Origin: G965276765 sp965276765
GTDB taxonomy: Bacteria > Actinomycetota > Acidimicrobiia > Acidimicrobiales > Palsa-688
Assembly: GCA_965276765.1 (NCBI GenBank)
Contig: OZ255627.1
Coordinates: forward strand, 4,960,001-5,024,000
Length of the DNA: 64,000 nucleotides
Direction: 5' to 3'
In this document: one piece after another, positions 25,079 to 32,217 of the stretch
Layout: every line of letters begins with the position of its first letter
Position numbering within the stretch: position 1 is the first letter of the stretch
The notes under the pieces: generated by a model
The model's input: the letters and a program-made list of their open reading frames with translations, nothing else
Databases searched by the model: none
Told to the model about the DNA's origin: nothing
Position numbers and translations under genes: made by a program

Positions 25079-25924
25079 ATGGGCGTGGCAGAACGGATCG
25101 TGGCCCAAGCCCATCGCCTGACAACCACCGAGCGCCGTATCGCCGAGGTGGTGACCGCCGAGCCGCAGACGATTGCTTTTGGCACCGTCGCCCTCGTGGC
25201 CAGGCGGGCCGGGAGCAGTGGTCCTTCCGTGGTACGTCTGGCCGTGAAGCTCGGCTACGGCGGGTTCGTAGAGATGCAGGCCGAGGTGCAACAGGAGGTC
25301 GCACGCCGTTTGGGTCCGGCGCGCGACCGCATACGCCAGCAGCCGCCGACCGATCTGCTCGAACGGGTGGCGGCCGCCGAGTCCGACAACCTGATGCGGA
25401 CGCTCGGCGGCATCTCGGCGAGCATGCTCGAGCGGACCGTGGACCGCCTGTCGGACCCGGCCAGGGCGATCTGGGTCCTTCCCGGGGATGTGACCGCCCC
25501 CGTCGGCCAAACGCTGGCCGTGCCGCTCGGCGAACTGCGCGCCGGAGTCACGCTGCTCTCCGGCTCAGGGGTAACCGCCGGTCGCATGCTCGCCGGCATG
25601 CGACCCGGTGACTCCATCGTCGCGATTGACGTCCGCCGCTACGAGCAATGGCTTGTGGACCTGAGCCGATGGGCTGTCGCCGAGGGAGCCAACCTGGTCG
25701 CCCTGACCGACAGTCCCCTGTCTCCGCTCGCCTTCGGGGCATCGGAGACGTTCTTCATCGCGGCCCAAGGGGTCGGCCCATTCGACTCGATGACCGGAGG
25801 CCTGGCGCTCGCCAACGCCATCGTCGCCGGCGTGGCCGCCCGTCTGAGAGCGAGCGCCGTCGACCGACTCGATGCGATCGAGACGGCGTGGACGGCAACC
25901 TCGGCCATCGCCGTCGAGCCATAG
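25079..25924 (+). CDS. MurR/RpiR family transcriptional regulator
   Basis: A 281-residue regulator. Residues 1-75 are the HTH_6 domain (TTTERRIAEVVTAEPQTIAF, SSGPSVVRLAVKLGYGGFVE). From about residue 105 onward a sugar-isomerase (SIS) domain should bind a phosphosugar (AIWVLPGDVTAPVG, LSGSGVTAGRML, GDSIVAIDVRRYEQW, GANLVALTDSPLSPLA). RpiR proteins respond to sugar phosphates and often control adjacent metabolic genes; the divergent rpiB is the obvious target. Start: ATG at 25079; the open frame upstream is antisense-like. Confidence 0.88.
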   Translation: MGVAERIVAQAHRLTTTERRIAEVVTAEPQTIAFGTVALVARRAGSSGPSVVRLAVKLGYGGFVEMQAEVQQEVARRLGPARDRIRQQPPTDLLERVAAAESDNLMRTLGGISASMLERTVDRLSDPARAIWVLPGDVTAPVGQTLAVPLGELRAGVTLLSGSGVTAGRMLAGMRPGDSIVAIDVRRYEQWLVDLSRWAVAEGANLVALTDSPLSPLAFGASETFFIAAQGVGPFDSMTGGLALANAIVAGVAARLRASAVDRLDAIETAWTATSAIAVEP

Positions 25925-25945
25925 GTCCCGCTCCGACCGGGCCTC

Positions 25946-28900
25946 CTAGGAGACGCTGCGTAGGTTGCGCACGGCGAGCGACGCCACGGCCAGGGTGTCG
26001 CTCGGCGTGGCCAGATGGGCGAGCAGCCGCGTCGAGCGCGACAGGCGATCGCGGCGTTGCTCCGTCCACGCCTCCACGGCGGCGGTGGCCGTTCCCCCGG
26101 CACCGTCGCTCCCGAGGGCGGCCTTGGCGGCCCCGAGGCACCAATCGGCCAGGTCGTCGAGCACGCTCCTCGCCGCCCACGCCTCCCAGCGGCTGTGGGT
26201 CCGCCGGGCGGCGAGAGCGTCCGCAATACGACCGATCCCGGTGCGCTCGTCGAGGGCCTCGAGTGCGATGAGGGCGTCGGCAACGCTCTGGCCGGTGGAC
26301 CGCGCGACCACCGAGGCGTCACCGACCCGCGCCAGCCGGCGCCGGGCCGCCACCGCCACCGCCAGATCCTGCGGTACCCCGTCGGCCATCAGGGCCGACG
26401 CCTTCTCGTCGGGGTACGTCGAAGTCGGGTCCCACGACGGCGTCTCACCCACCACCGTCAGCAAGGGAGCGACGATGGGGGCATCACGTTCGATGATGCC
26501 GGTGAGCGCCGTCTCGCCCCGCAGCAGGTAGCGGCGGGCGAGCTCACCGACACCGTCGGCGAGCATGGCGTGCATGGCGGCATCGGCGTCGGCCGGCGCC
26601 ATCGTACCGGCCGCCTCGACCTCGTTCCAGAGGGGCGAGGCGCTGAGGACCTGACGCGCCGCCCAAAAGGCCCCGGCGACGTCGGCCAGGTCGGCGCCGA
26701 GCTCGGCCGCCGTCTCGTGGGCCCAGACGATGCCCATCCGGTCGACGATCTCGCCGGCCAGGTCCGTGGCGACGAGCTGGGGGAACAGCCGATGATCCGG
26801 GATCAGATCTCCGAAGCGATCCTGTACCAAGGGGGCGAAGTACGGCCCGACGGCGCTGCGGAGGGTCGGCGCGGCAGCGAGACCCGAGGCCTCGATGGAG
26901 TCGATCAGCTCCGACTTGGCGTAGGCAAGCAGCACGGCGAGCTCGGGGCGAATCATCCCGGCCCCTGCGTCTCTGCGCCTGGCCCACTCCTCGGCGCCAG
27001 GGAGGTCCTCGACGACCCGATCGATGCGCCCCTCATGCTCCATCCCGTCAAGAAGGGCCTCGTGGGCGTCGAGGTACCGTTGGCTGATCGGCACCGCCCG
27101 CGTCAGCGCGGCGACGGAGTGGTCGACCTGACGAAGCACCTCGAAGTCGACCTGGCCCTCGACCTCCTCGAGGATCGCGTCGCGTTCGGCGGGTCGCAAC
27201 CGTCCCCGCTCGATGGCGAGCGACAGCAGGATCTTGAGGTTGACCTCGCGATCGGATGTGGCCACGCCGGCGGCGTTATCGATGAAATCGGTGTTGATCC
27301 TCCCGCCTCGCCTAGAGTACCTGATCCTGCCTCGCTGCGTGACCGCCAGGTTGCCCCCCTCGGCGACGACCCTCGCCCTGACCCGGTCGGCGGTGATACG
27401 CACGTCGTCGTTGGCTCGGTCCCCCACCTCGGCCTCGGTCTCGCCGGGGGCTCGGACGTAGGTGCCGATCCCGGCGAACCAGAGCAGATCGACGGGCGCG
27501 GCCAGCACGGCGGAGATCAGCTCGGGCGGAGACATCGACTCGGCGGTCACCCCGAGAGCGCGCCGGGCGGCGGGGGCCAACGGGATCGACTTGACGTCCC
27601 TCGGCCACACGCCGCCGCCGGACGAGAGGACGGAGCGGTCGTAGTCGTCCCAAGTCGACCGGGGCAGCTCGGCCAGGCGGCGGCGCTCGGCGAACGATCG
27701 GGTCGGGTCGGGTGTGGGATCGACGAAGATGTGCCGGTGGTCGAAGGCGGCGACGAGCTCGATCGCCGAGCTCTGCAGCATGCCGTTACCAAAGACGTCC
27801 CCGGACATGTCCCCGACCCCAGCCACGCGCACCGCCTCGGTGCCGACGTCGACGCCCAGCTGGTGGAAGTGGCGACGCACCGCGACCCACGCACCCCGCG
27901 CCGTGATGCCCATGGCCTTGTGGTCGTAGCCGTGGGACCCACCGGAGGCGAAGGCATCCCCCAACCAGAAGCCACGCGCCGTGGCCAGGTCGTTGGCCAG
28001 ATCGGAGAACGTAGCGGTGCCCTTGTCGGCCGCGACGACCAGATACGGGTCGTCTCCGTCGTGAGCAACGACCCGAGGCGGCGTGACCACCTCGCCGTCC
28101 ACGAGGTTGTCGGTGATGTCGAGGAGGGCGCCGATGAAGGTGGCGTAGGCGGCCCGCACGTCGTCGGCGGTGGGCTCACCCTTGCCCCGGCAGACGAACC
28201 CGCCCTTCGCCCCCGTCGGCACGATGACGGCATTTTTCTTGACCTGGGCCTCGGCCAGGCCGAGCACCTCGGTGCGGAAGTCGTCGGGGCGGTCACTCCA
28301 CCTGATCCCCCCGCGAGCTATCCGTCCGAAGCGAAGGTGAATCCCCTCGACGCCGGGCCCGTGGACCCACGTCTCGATACGCGGATGGGGCCGCGGGAGG
28401 TCGGGGATCGCCGAGCAGTCGAACTTGAACGCCATGGTCGACCGCCTGCCACCGTCGGGCGGCGGTACGAAGTAGGTGGTACGCAGGCTGGCGTCGATCA
28501 GGGCGAGGTAGCCGCGCAACACGCGATCCTGGTCGAGGTGGGTCACGGCCGCGAGATGCCCGAGCACGGCCTGGCGGGCGGCGACCACGCGCTCGTCGCG
28601 TCCGTCACTCCTCAGGGGGTCGAAGCGTGCTTCGAAGTAGGCGACGAGACCGTGGGCCGCTTCGGGGAAGGCGACGAGCGGATCGTCGAGCTGGGCGTCG
28701 GCCGCGGTCGAACCGGCTTGGCGCCGGTACCGGCGGTACGAGCGAAGGACCGCGACCTGCGGCCACGTGAGCCCGGCCGCGATGATCAACCGGTTGAGCG
28801 AGTCGGTATCCGCCCGCCCGCTGCTGACCGCCTCGAGGGCGTCCACGAGCCTGGATGCGTCGGGACCCGGCGCGAAGCTCCCAGTGCTGAGCCGGACCCC

Positions 28901-29323
28901 GAAGTCGTCGATGTGCACGGCGCTCGCACCGGCATCGTAGGCCCCGACGAGCATGGGGACGGCCTCGACCACGACGAGACCGAAGCTCTCGAGCACCGGC
29001 AGCCAGGTCGAGAGCTCGACGCTGCGGCGGCCGTACCGGCGAAGTCTGAAGGCCTTCTCTCCTCCGTCGGGATCGGGCCGCACGAGCAGGCGGTGGGCCC
29101 CGCCCATTTCTGGACCTTGGCCTCCGGGGCCGGCCCCAGCATCGTGGGACGACACCCCGTCGTCGTGCTCCAAGGCTCCGACCTGACGGAGGTCGGTGGC
29201 GGCCAGCTCCGGGGTAACTCGCTCCCTGTAGCTGGCCGGAACCCTCGAGGCGAAACGCTCCGCCTCGTCCTGACCCGGCGGCCCGACGAGAGCAACGAGC
29301 GACCCGGTCCAGTCGGTGGTCAT
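25946..29323 (-). CDS. NAD-specific glutamate dehydrogenase, N-terminally short form
   Basis: A 1125-residue bacterial NAD-glutamate dehydrogenase that deaminates glutamate to 2-oxoglutarate. The catalytic core has LRFGRIARGGIRWSDRPDDF, GLAEAQVKKNAVIVPTGAKG, GGSHGYDHKAMGITARGAW, VGDMSGDVFGNGMLQS and GRINTDFIDNAAGVATSDRE. The actinobacterial GDHs I know of have about 1600 residues; the N-terminal region with the ACT-type segments is mostly missing, and the protein starts at the region resembling RFASRVPASYRERVTPELAA. Start: ATG at 29323 with GGTGAG upstream, or GTG at 29335. The large antisense frame is an artefact. It converges on the RpiR gene. Confidence 0.92.
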   Translation of the reverse strand: MTTDWTGSLVALVGPPGQDEAERFASRVPASYRERVTPELAATDLRQVGALEHDDGVSSHDAGAGPGGQGPEMGGAHRLLVRPDPDGGEKAFRLRRYGRRSVELSTWLPVLESFGLVVVEAVPMLVGAYDAGASAVHIDDFGVRLSTGSFAPGPDASRLVDALEAVSSGRADTDSLNRLIIAAGLTWPQVAVLRSYRRYRRQAGSTAADAQLDDPLVAFPEAAHGLVAYFEARFDPLRSDGRDERVVAARQAVLGHLAAVTHLDQDRVLRGYLALIDASLRTTYFVPPPDGGRRSTMAFKFDCSAIPDLPRPHPRIETWVHGPGVEGIHLRFGRIARGGIRWSDRPDDFRTEVLGLAEAQVKKNAVIVPTGAKGGFVCRGKGEPTADDVRAAYATFIGALLDITDNLVDGEVVTPPRVVAHDGDDPYLVVAADKGTATFSDLANDLATARGFWLGDAFASGGSHGYDHKAMGITARGAWVAVRRHFHQLGVDVGTEAVRVAGVGDMSGDVFGNGMLQSSAIELVAAFDHRHIFVDPTPDPTRSFAERRRLAELPRSTWDDYDRSVLSSGGGVWPRDVKSIPLAPAARRALGVTAESMSPPELISAVLAAPVDLLWFAGIGTYVRAPGETEAEVGDRANDDVRITADRVRARVVAEGGNLAVTQRGRIRYSRRGGRINTDFIDNAAGVATSDREVNLKILLSLAIERGRLRPAERDAILEEVEGQVDFEVLRQVDHSVAALTRAVPISQRYLDAHEALLDGMEHEGRIDRVVEDLPGAEEWARRRDAGAGMIRPELAVLLAYAKSELIDSIEASGLAAAPTLRSAVGPYFAPLVQDRFGDLIPDHRLFPQLVATDLAGEIVDRMGIVWAHETAAELGADLADVAGAFWAARQVLSASPLWNEVEAAGTMAPADADAAMHAMLADGVGELARRYLLRGETALTGIIERDAPIVAPLLTVVGETPSWDPTSTYPDEKASALMADGVPQDLAVAVAARRRLARVGDASVVARSTGQSVADALIALEALDERTGIGRIADALAARRTHSRWEAWAARSVLDDLADWCLGAAKAALGSDGAGGTATAAVEAWTEQRRDRLSRSTRLLAHLATPSDTLAVASLAVRNLRSVS

Positions 29324-29421
29324 GCGGCCGCTCACCGGTAGATTTGTTGCGCGATGTTCACGCTACGAGCTTCGCGCGGGCGGACCAACGCCGTGGCCAG
29401 CGCCTGCCGGCTCGGTCTTTG

Positions 29422-30165
29422 TCATCCGAGGCCGCGGCCGGCGTCCTTGCGGGCCGAGGACCCCGGATGCGCCGTTTGCTCCCCACCCCGCCGGGCCGGC
29501 GGCCGGGCCGCCACGTCGGGACGGGAAACGGCCGGGCCCTTGGGATGGGAGAAGGCGGGAGCGGCACGAGCCGGCTCCGTGCGGGCTGGGTCGGAACGAG
29601 CCCGGGATCCATGGGCGGGCGCGAGACGACCCCGATCGACAGGAGAACGAGAAGGGCGCCGGTCGAGCACCGGGGGCGCCGACCACGCCAGGTCCCAGCC
29701 GTCGCCCACGACGCGCACGGCCCGAGTCTTGCCGGTGTCGCCTCGCGCCGCGAAGCGCCGCACCCCGGCGGCGGCATCGGCCGCTCGCAGTCCGCTGCCC
29801 TCGGCCATGAGGATCGTGAGCGGCGCCTGATCCTTCCCCGACATGAGGCGGTTGAAGGTCGAGCGCTCGTTGGCCGGCCGGCCGCCCATGCGCAGCTCCT
29901 GGGCTATCAGGGTCTTGACCTCGACGAGCCGCCCGCAGACCTCGAAATCGGCGGTCGGGTGGCCCCGCTGCACCGGAACCGACCTGACGGCGTGACCGTC
30001 GGCCACGAGCATCTCGGCGGCGGCGAGCTCGGGATGATCGACCCGGCGAGCCGTCTCGTCGTAGGTCCCCCGGGCGCCGTGGTGGTCAAGCCCGCAGTCC
30101 GGGAGTCGCTGTGGGCTCGCCACCCAAGGTTCCGGCCGCTCCCACGGCTCGGAGCGGGCCATCAC
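29422..30165 (-). CDS. Putative PD-(D/E)XK nuclease, CdiA-CT-like
   Basis: A 247-residue protein with a candidate restriction-nuclease core: ADFEVCGRLVEVKTL gives D73, E82 and K84 in D-x8-E-x-K spacing, preceded by a helix (HPELAAAEMLVADGHAV) and RSVPVQRGHP and followed by NRLMSGKDQAPLTILMAEG. The pattern resembles the tRNase domain at the C-terminus of contact-dependent inhibition toxins (CdiA-CT) and related SPRBc nucleases. From about residue 165 the chain is a Pro/Arg/Ala-rich tail. GTG at 30165 overlaps the upstream small gene as GTGA, with ATG as second codon. The family assignment is from memory of the pattern and is tentative. Confidence 0.5.
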   Translation of the reverse strand: MMARSEPWERPEPWVASPQRLPDCGLDHHGARGTYDETARRVDHPELAAAEMLVADGHAVRSVPVQRGHPTADFEVCGRLVEVKTLIAQELRMGGRPANERSTFNRLMSGKDQAPLTILMAEGSGLRAADAAAGVRRFAARGDTGKTRAVRVVGDGWDLAWSAPPVLDRRPSRSPVDRGRLAPAHGSRARSDPARTEPARAAPAFSHPKGPAVSRPDVAARPPARRGGEQTAHPGSSARKDAGRGLG

Positions 30166-30521
30166 TCGCCGACCGGGCCGGCGACCCGATCCCGGTACTG
30201 CAGGTCGAGCACCAGCAGGACGGGGACACCATCCATCGCCCCGGCGACCCTGCGGAGCATGCTCACCTCGGGACTCGAGCCGAGGTGACCGCCGACGCCC
30301 GTCGTGATCGAGAGGGCATATGGATAGTGACTCAGGGGCAGGCCGTCGTCGTCGGCGAAGTGGTGGCGATGCAACAGGGCGGCGATCCCACCGTCGACGA
30401 GGTCGAACTCGTCGACTTCCCCTCGAGGATCGACGGTGAGTCCTGTGCGCTCCGCGACGAGCGCGGCGAGCGCCTCGATGGGCGCGTCGTAGGAGATGAA
30501 CAGATCAACGGAACGAGACAC
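30162..30521 (-). CDS. Small protein, partner of the putative nuclease; possibly SitI3-like
   Basis: A 119-residue acidic protein of unknown function, starting MSRSVDLFISYDAPIEALAA and ending LVLDLQYRDRVAGPVGE. Features: a first strand and helix, a central HRHHFADDDGLPLSHYPYAL, and a final helix-strand RRVAGAMDGVPVLLVLDLQY. This general layout recalls SitI3-type immunity proteins, but I could not verify it. Strong ribosome site: GAGGAGGT 3 bases before the GTG at 30521. It is translationally coupled to the nuclease gene, so an antitoxin or immunity role is a reasonable guess. Confidence 0.5.
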   Translation of the reverse strand: MSRSVDLFISYDAPIEALAALVAERTGLTVDPRGEVDEFDLVDGGIAALLHRHHFADDDGLPLSHYPYALSITTGVGGHLGSSPEVSMLRRVAGAMDGVPVLLVLDLQYRDRVAGPVGE

Positions 30522-30548
30522 TTGACCTCCTCGGCCAGGGTGTGGGGG

Positions 30549-30566
30549 GGTCGGCGCCGAGGCCGA
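30549..30566. other. Short perfect hairpin in the gap before the partner gene
   Basis: GTCGGC, loop GCCGAG, GCCGAC. It sits in the 144-base gap between the RsbW-like gene and the small partner gene. It may lie in the leader of the pair or end the upstream transcript; there is no U-tract. Confidence 0.35.
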
Positions 30567-30665
30567 CGAGGAGGGGTCCCGCCTTTCAATGAGGCGTACC
30601 TACGCTCCTCTAGTCTGCCCGCTCCCGCCACCGGTGGCAAGGGTCATGAGGCATCGGACGAACGT

Positions 30666-31040
30666 CTAAGAACGCAGACCGACGACCTCGAACCAGACCG
30701 TCTTGCCCTCGCCTGCGTGGGCTTCGACCCCCCACGCGTTGGCGAGTCCCTGCAGAATCAGGAGACCCCGGCCGCTGTAGGCCTCGGCCGGCACATCGGC
30801 CGGCGCCGGCAGCCGGGGATTGCTGTCGAAGACCTCGACCCTGACCCGATCGTCGTGAGCGACCACGGTCACGGAGAAGTCGCTTCGGGCGTGGAGCACG
30901 GCGTTGGTCACCAGCTCGCTGACGAGCAGGGGCACATCCCCGTGGGCGAGATGCCAGGAGGCAAGCGTCGCGGCCACGAACCGGCGGGCCACGAGCACCT
31001 GGTCGCCCTGCGGCTCGAAGGTCCGCGTGGCGGTTGTCAT
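30666..31040 (-). CDS. RsbW-like ATP-binding protein (anti-sigma/serine kinase)
   Basis: A 124-residue GHKL ATPase domain of the HATPase_c_2 (RsbW/SpoIIAB) kind. The N-box is LVSELVTNAVLHA (E42, N46), the G1 box EVFDSNP (D72) and the G2 box SGRGLLILQGLANAWGV. Such proteins bind a sigma factor or phosphorylate an anti-sigma antagonist on serine, acting in partner-switching stress control. No sigma factor or STAS antagonist lies next to it, so the partner is elsewhere. Start ATG at 31040 (MTTATRTFEPQGDQVLVARR). It is divergent from the nitroreductase gene. Confidence 0.85.
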   Translation of the reverse strand: MTTATRTFEPQGDQVLVARRFVAATLASWHLAHGDVPLLVSELVTNAVLHARSDFSVTVVAHDDRVRVEVFDSNPRLPAPADVPAEAYSGRGLLILQGLANAWGVEAHAGEGKTVWFEVVGLRS

Positions 31041-31142
31041 CTCGATGGCCTCGTTGGCTCCACGAGCAGGTCTTTTACCCCGGTCGACGATCTGTCAACC
31101 GCAACGGGAAGAGGCGGCGGCGTCCCGGCGTTGCACCGAGCA

Positions 31143-31757
31143 ATGACCGACACTCGTACCACCGCCGACTTCTGGTTTGATCCGCTCTGTCCCTGGGCGT
31201 GGATTTCGTCTCGCTGGATGCTCGAGGTGGAGAAGGTCCGCGACGTCGACGTGTCGTGGCACGTGATGTCGCTCGCCTACCTCAACTCGGGCCGGGATGA
31301 GCTGCCCGAGGAGTACAAGCAGCTCATGGCGGAGGCCTGGGGACCGGTCAGGATCTGCATCGCCGCCGCCGAGCAGCACGGAGACAAGGTGCTCCTGCCG
31401 CTCTACACGGCCATCGGCACCCGCTTCCACAACGAGAAGAAGCCGCGCGAACGGGCGACCTACGTCGCCGCCCTCGAGGAGGTCGGACTACCGGCCGAGC
31501 TGGCCGATGCCGCCGATGACCCGAGCTACGACGACGCCATCAAGGCGTCGCATCACCGCGGTCAAGACCAGGTCGGCATGGACGTGGGCACGCCGGTCAT
31601 CAGCGTCGAGGACGTCGCCTTCTTTGGGCCCGTCGTCAGCCCTATCCCTCGGGGTGAGGATGCCGGCCGGCTGTGGGACGGCGTGCGGCTCGTGGCCGGC
31701 ACCGACGGGTTCTTCGAGCTGAAGCGCACCCGCACCCGCGACCCGATCTTCGACTGA
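31143..31757 (+). CDS. Mycothiol-dependent nitroreductase (Rv2466c family, DsbA fold)
   Basis: A 204-residue thioredoxin/DsbA-fold protein. FWFDPLCPWAWISSRWMLEV holds the CPW active site. Further signatures, WHVMSLAYLNSGRDELPEEY, AWGPVRICIAAA, DVGTPVISV and AFFGPVVSPIPRGEDAGRLW, follow the M. tuberculosis mycothiol-dependent reductase Rv2466c nearly residue for residue. The family uses mycothiol to reduce nitro compounds and protects against oxidative stress. Its presence implies that this organism makes mycothiol, which is restricted to Actinobacteria. Start ATG 31143. The 3' end is followed by hairpin element copy 2, 33 bases downstream. Confidence 0.93.
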   Translation: MTDTRTTADFWFDPLCPWAWISSRWMLEVEKVRDVDVSWHVMSLAYLNSGRDELPEEYKQLMAEAWGPVRICIAAAEQHGDKVLLPLYTAIGTRFHNEKKPRERATYVAALEEVGLPAELADAADDPSYDDAIKASHHRGQDQVGMDVGTPVISVEDVAFFGPVVSPIPRGEDAGRLWDGVRLVAGTDGFFELKRTRTRDPIFD

Positions 31758-31790
31758 GATCCCCGTCTCGCCGAGCGAGCCTCGCCGGAT

Positions 31791-31841
31791 GTTTCTCTGC
31801 CCACTTCTGCAGAGAGAGTCCGTAAAGGTGGGCAGAGAAAC
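31791..31841. repeat. 51-nt hairpin element, copy 2
   Basis: The arms GTTTCTCTGCCCAC (31791-31804) and GTGGGCAGAGAAAC (31828-31841) pair perfectly; six inner pairs, two of them wobble and one mismatched plus one G-U at the border, complete a 20-base stem with an 11-base loop. Compared with copy 1, two base pairs change on both sides (T-A to G-C at the outer end, T-A to C-G at stem position 7), and two changes give G-U wobbles, so pairing is conserved. It starts 33 bases after the nitroreductase stop. Confidence 0.7.
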
Positions 31842-31885
31842 GGGCAACCGCCGGCGTCGATGCCGAGGCGAGCCGGCCGGCGCCC

Positions 31886-31891
31886 TACGGT
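31886..31891 (+). promoter_or_regulatory. Putative -10 (TACGGT) of the small membrane protein gene
   Basis: TACGGT is followed by 6 bases and the ATG at 31898, with no ribosome site. Confidence 0.45.
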
Positions 31892-31897
31892 GGTGGC

Positions 31898-32167
31898 ATG
31901 CCGCTGACTGCTGCGCTCGCCGGCCTGGCCTCCAGCCAGGGGATCGACTACTACCACCCGCCCAAGACGAGCAACACGCCGGTCGACACGCTCATCTGGA
32001 CGGTCGCCTGTGTCGTCGTGATCGCCATCTTCGTGGCCGCGGCGGCGATCGCCCGGTCCCGAGAGGACCGCAGGCTGGCGACCACCGAGCACGCGACCGG
32101 CGACAACGGGAGCGGCCAGGGCCCGGCCCACGAAGCCCACGAAGCCCAGCAGGCCCCGACGCCCTGA
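31898..32167 (+). CDS. Small single-pass membrane protein
   Basis: An 89-residue protein of unknown family. Residues about 32-53 (TLIWTVACVVVIAIFVAAAA) form one membrane helix, followed by RSREDRR, so the C-terminus should be cytoplasmic. The N-terminal 30 residues carry GIDYYHPPKTSNTP. The C-terminal tail repeats HEAHEAQQA and is Ala/Gly/Glu-rich. It has its own predicted leaderless promoter and faces the ABC exporter gene tail to tail, 50 bases apart. Confidence 0.6.
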   Translation: MPLTAALAGLASSQGIDYYHPPKTSNTPVDTLIWTVACVVVIAIFVAAAAIARSREDRRLATTEHATGDNGSGQGPAHEAHEAQQAPTP

Positions 32168-32217
32168 CTGGCCTGACTGCGCAAGGGGCCTGAACGCCTC
32201 GACGGCCCGACAGCCGT

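Noticed and set aside
26015..29341. A plus-strand open frame of 1108 codons opposite the glutamate dehydrogenase
   Set aside because: It is a high-G+C shadow; only the minus-strand product has conserved enzyme motifs along its full length.
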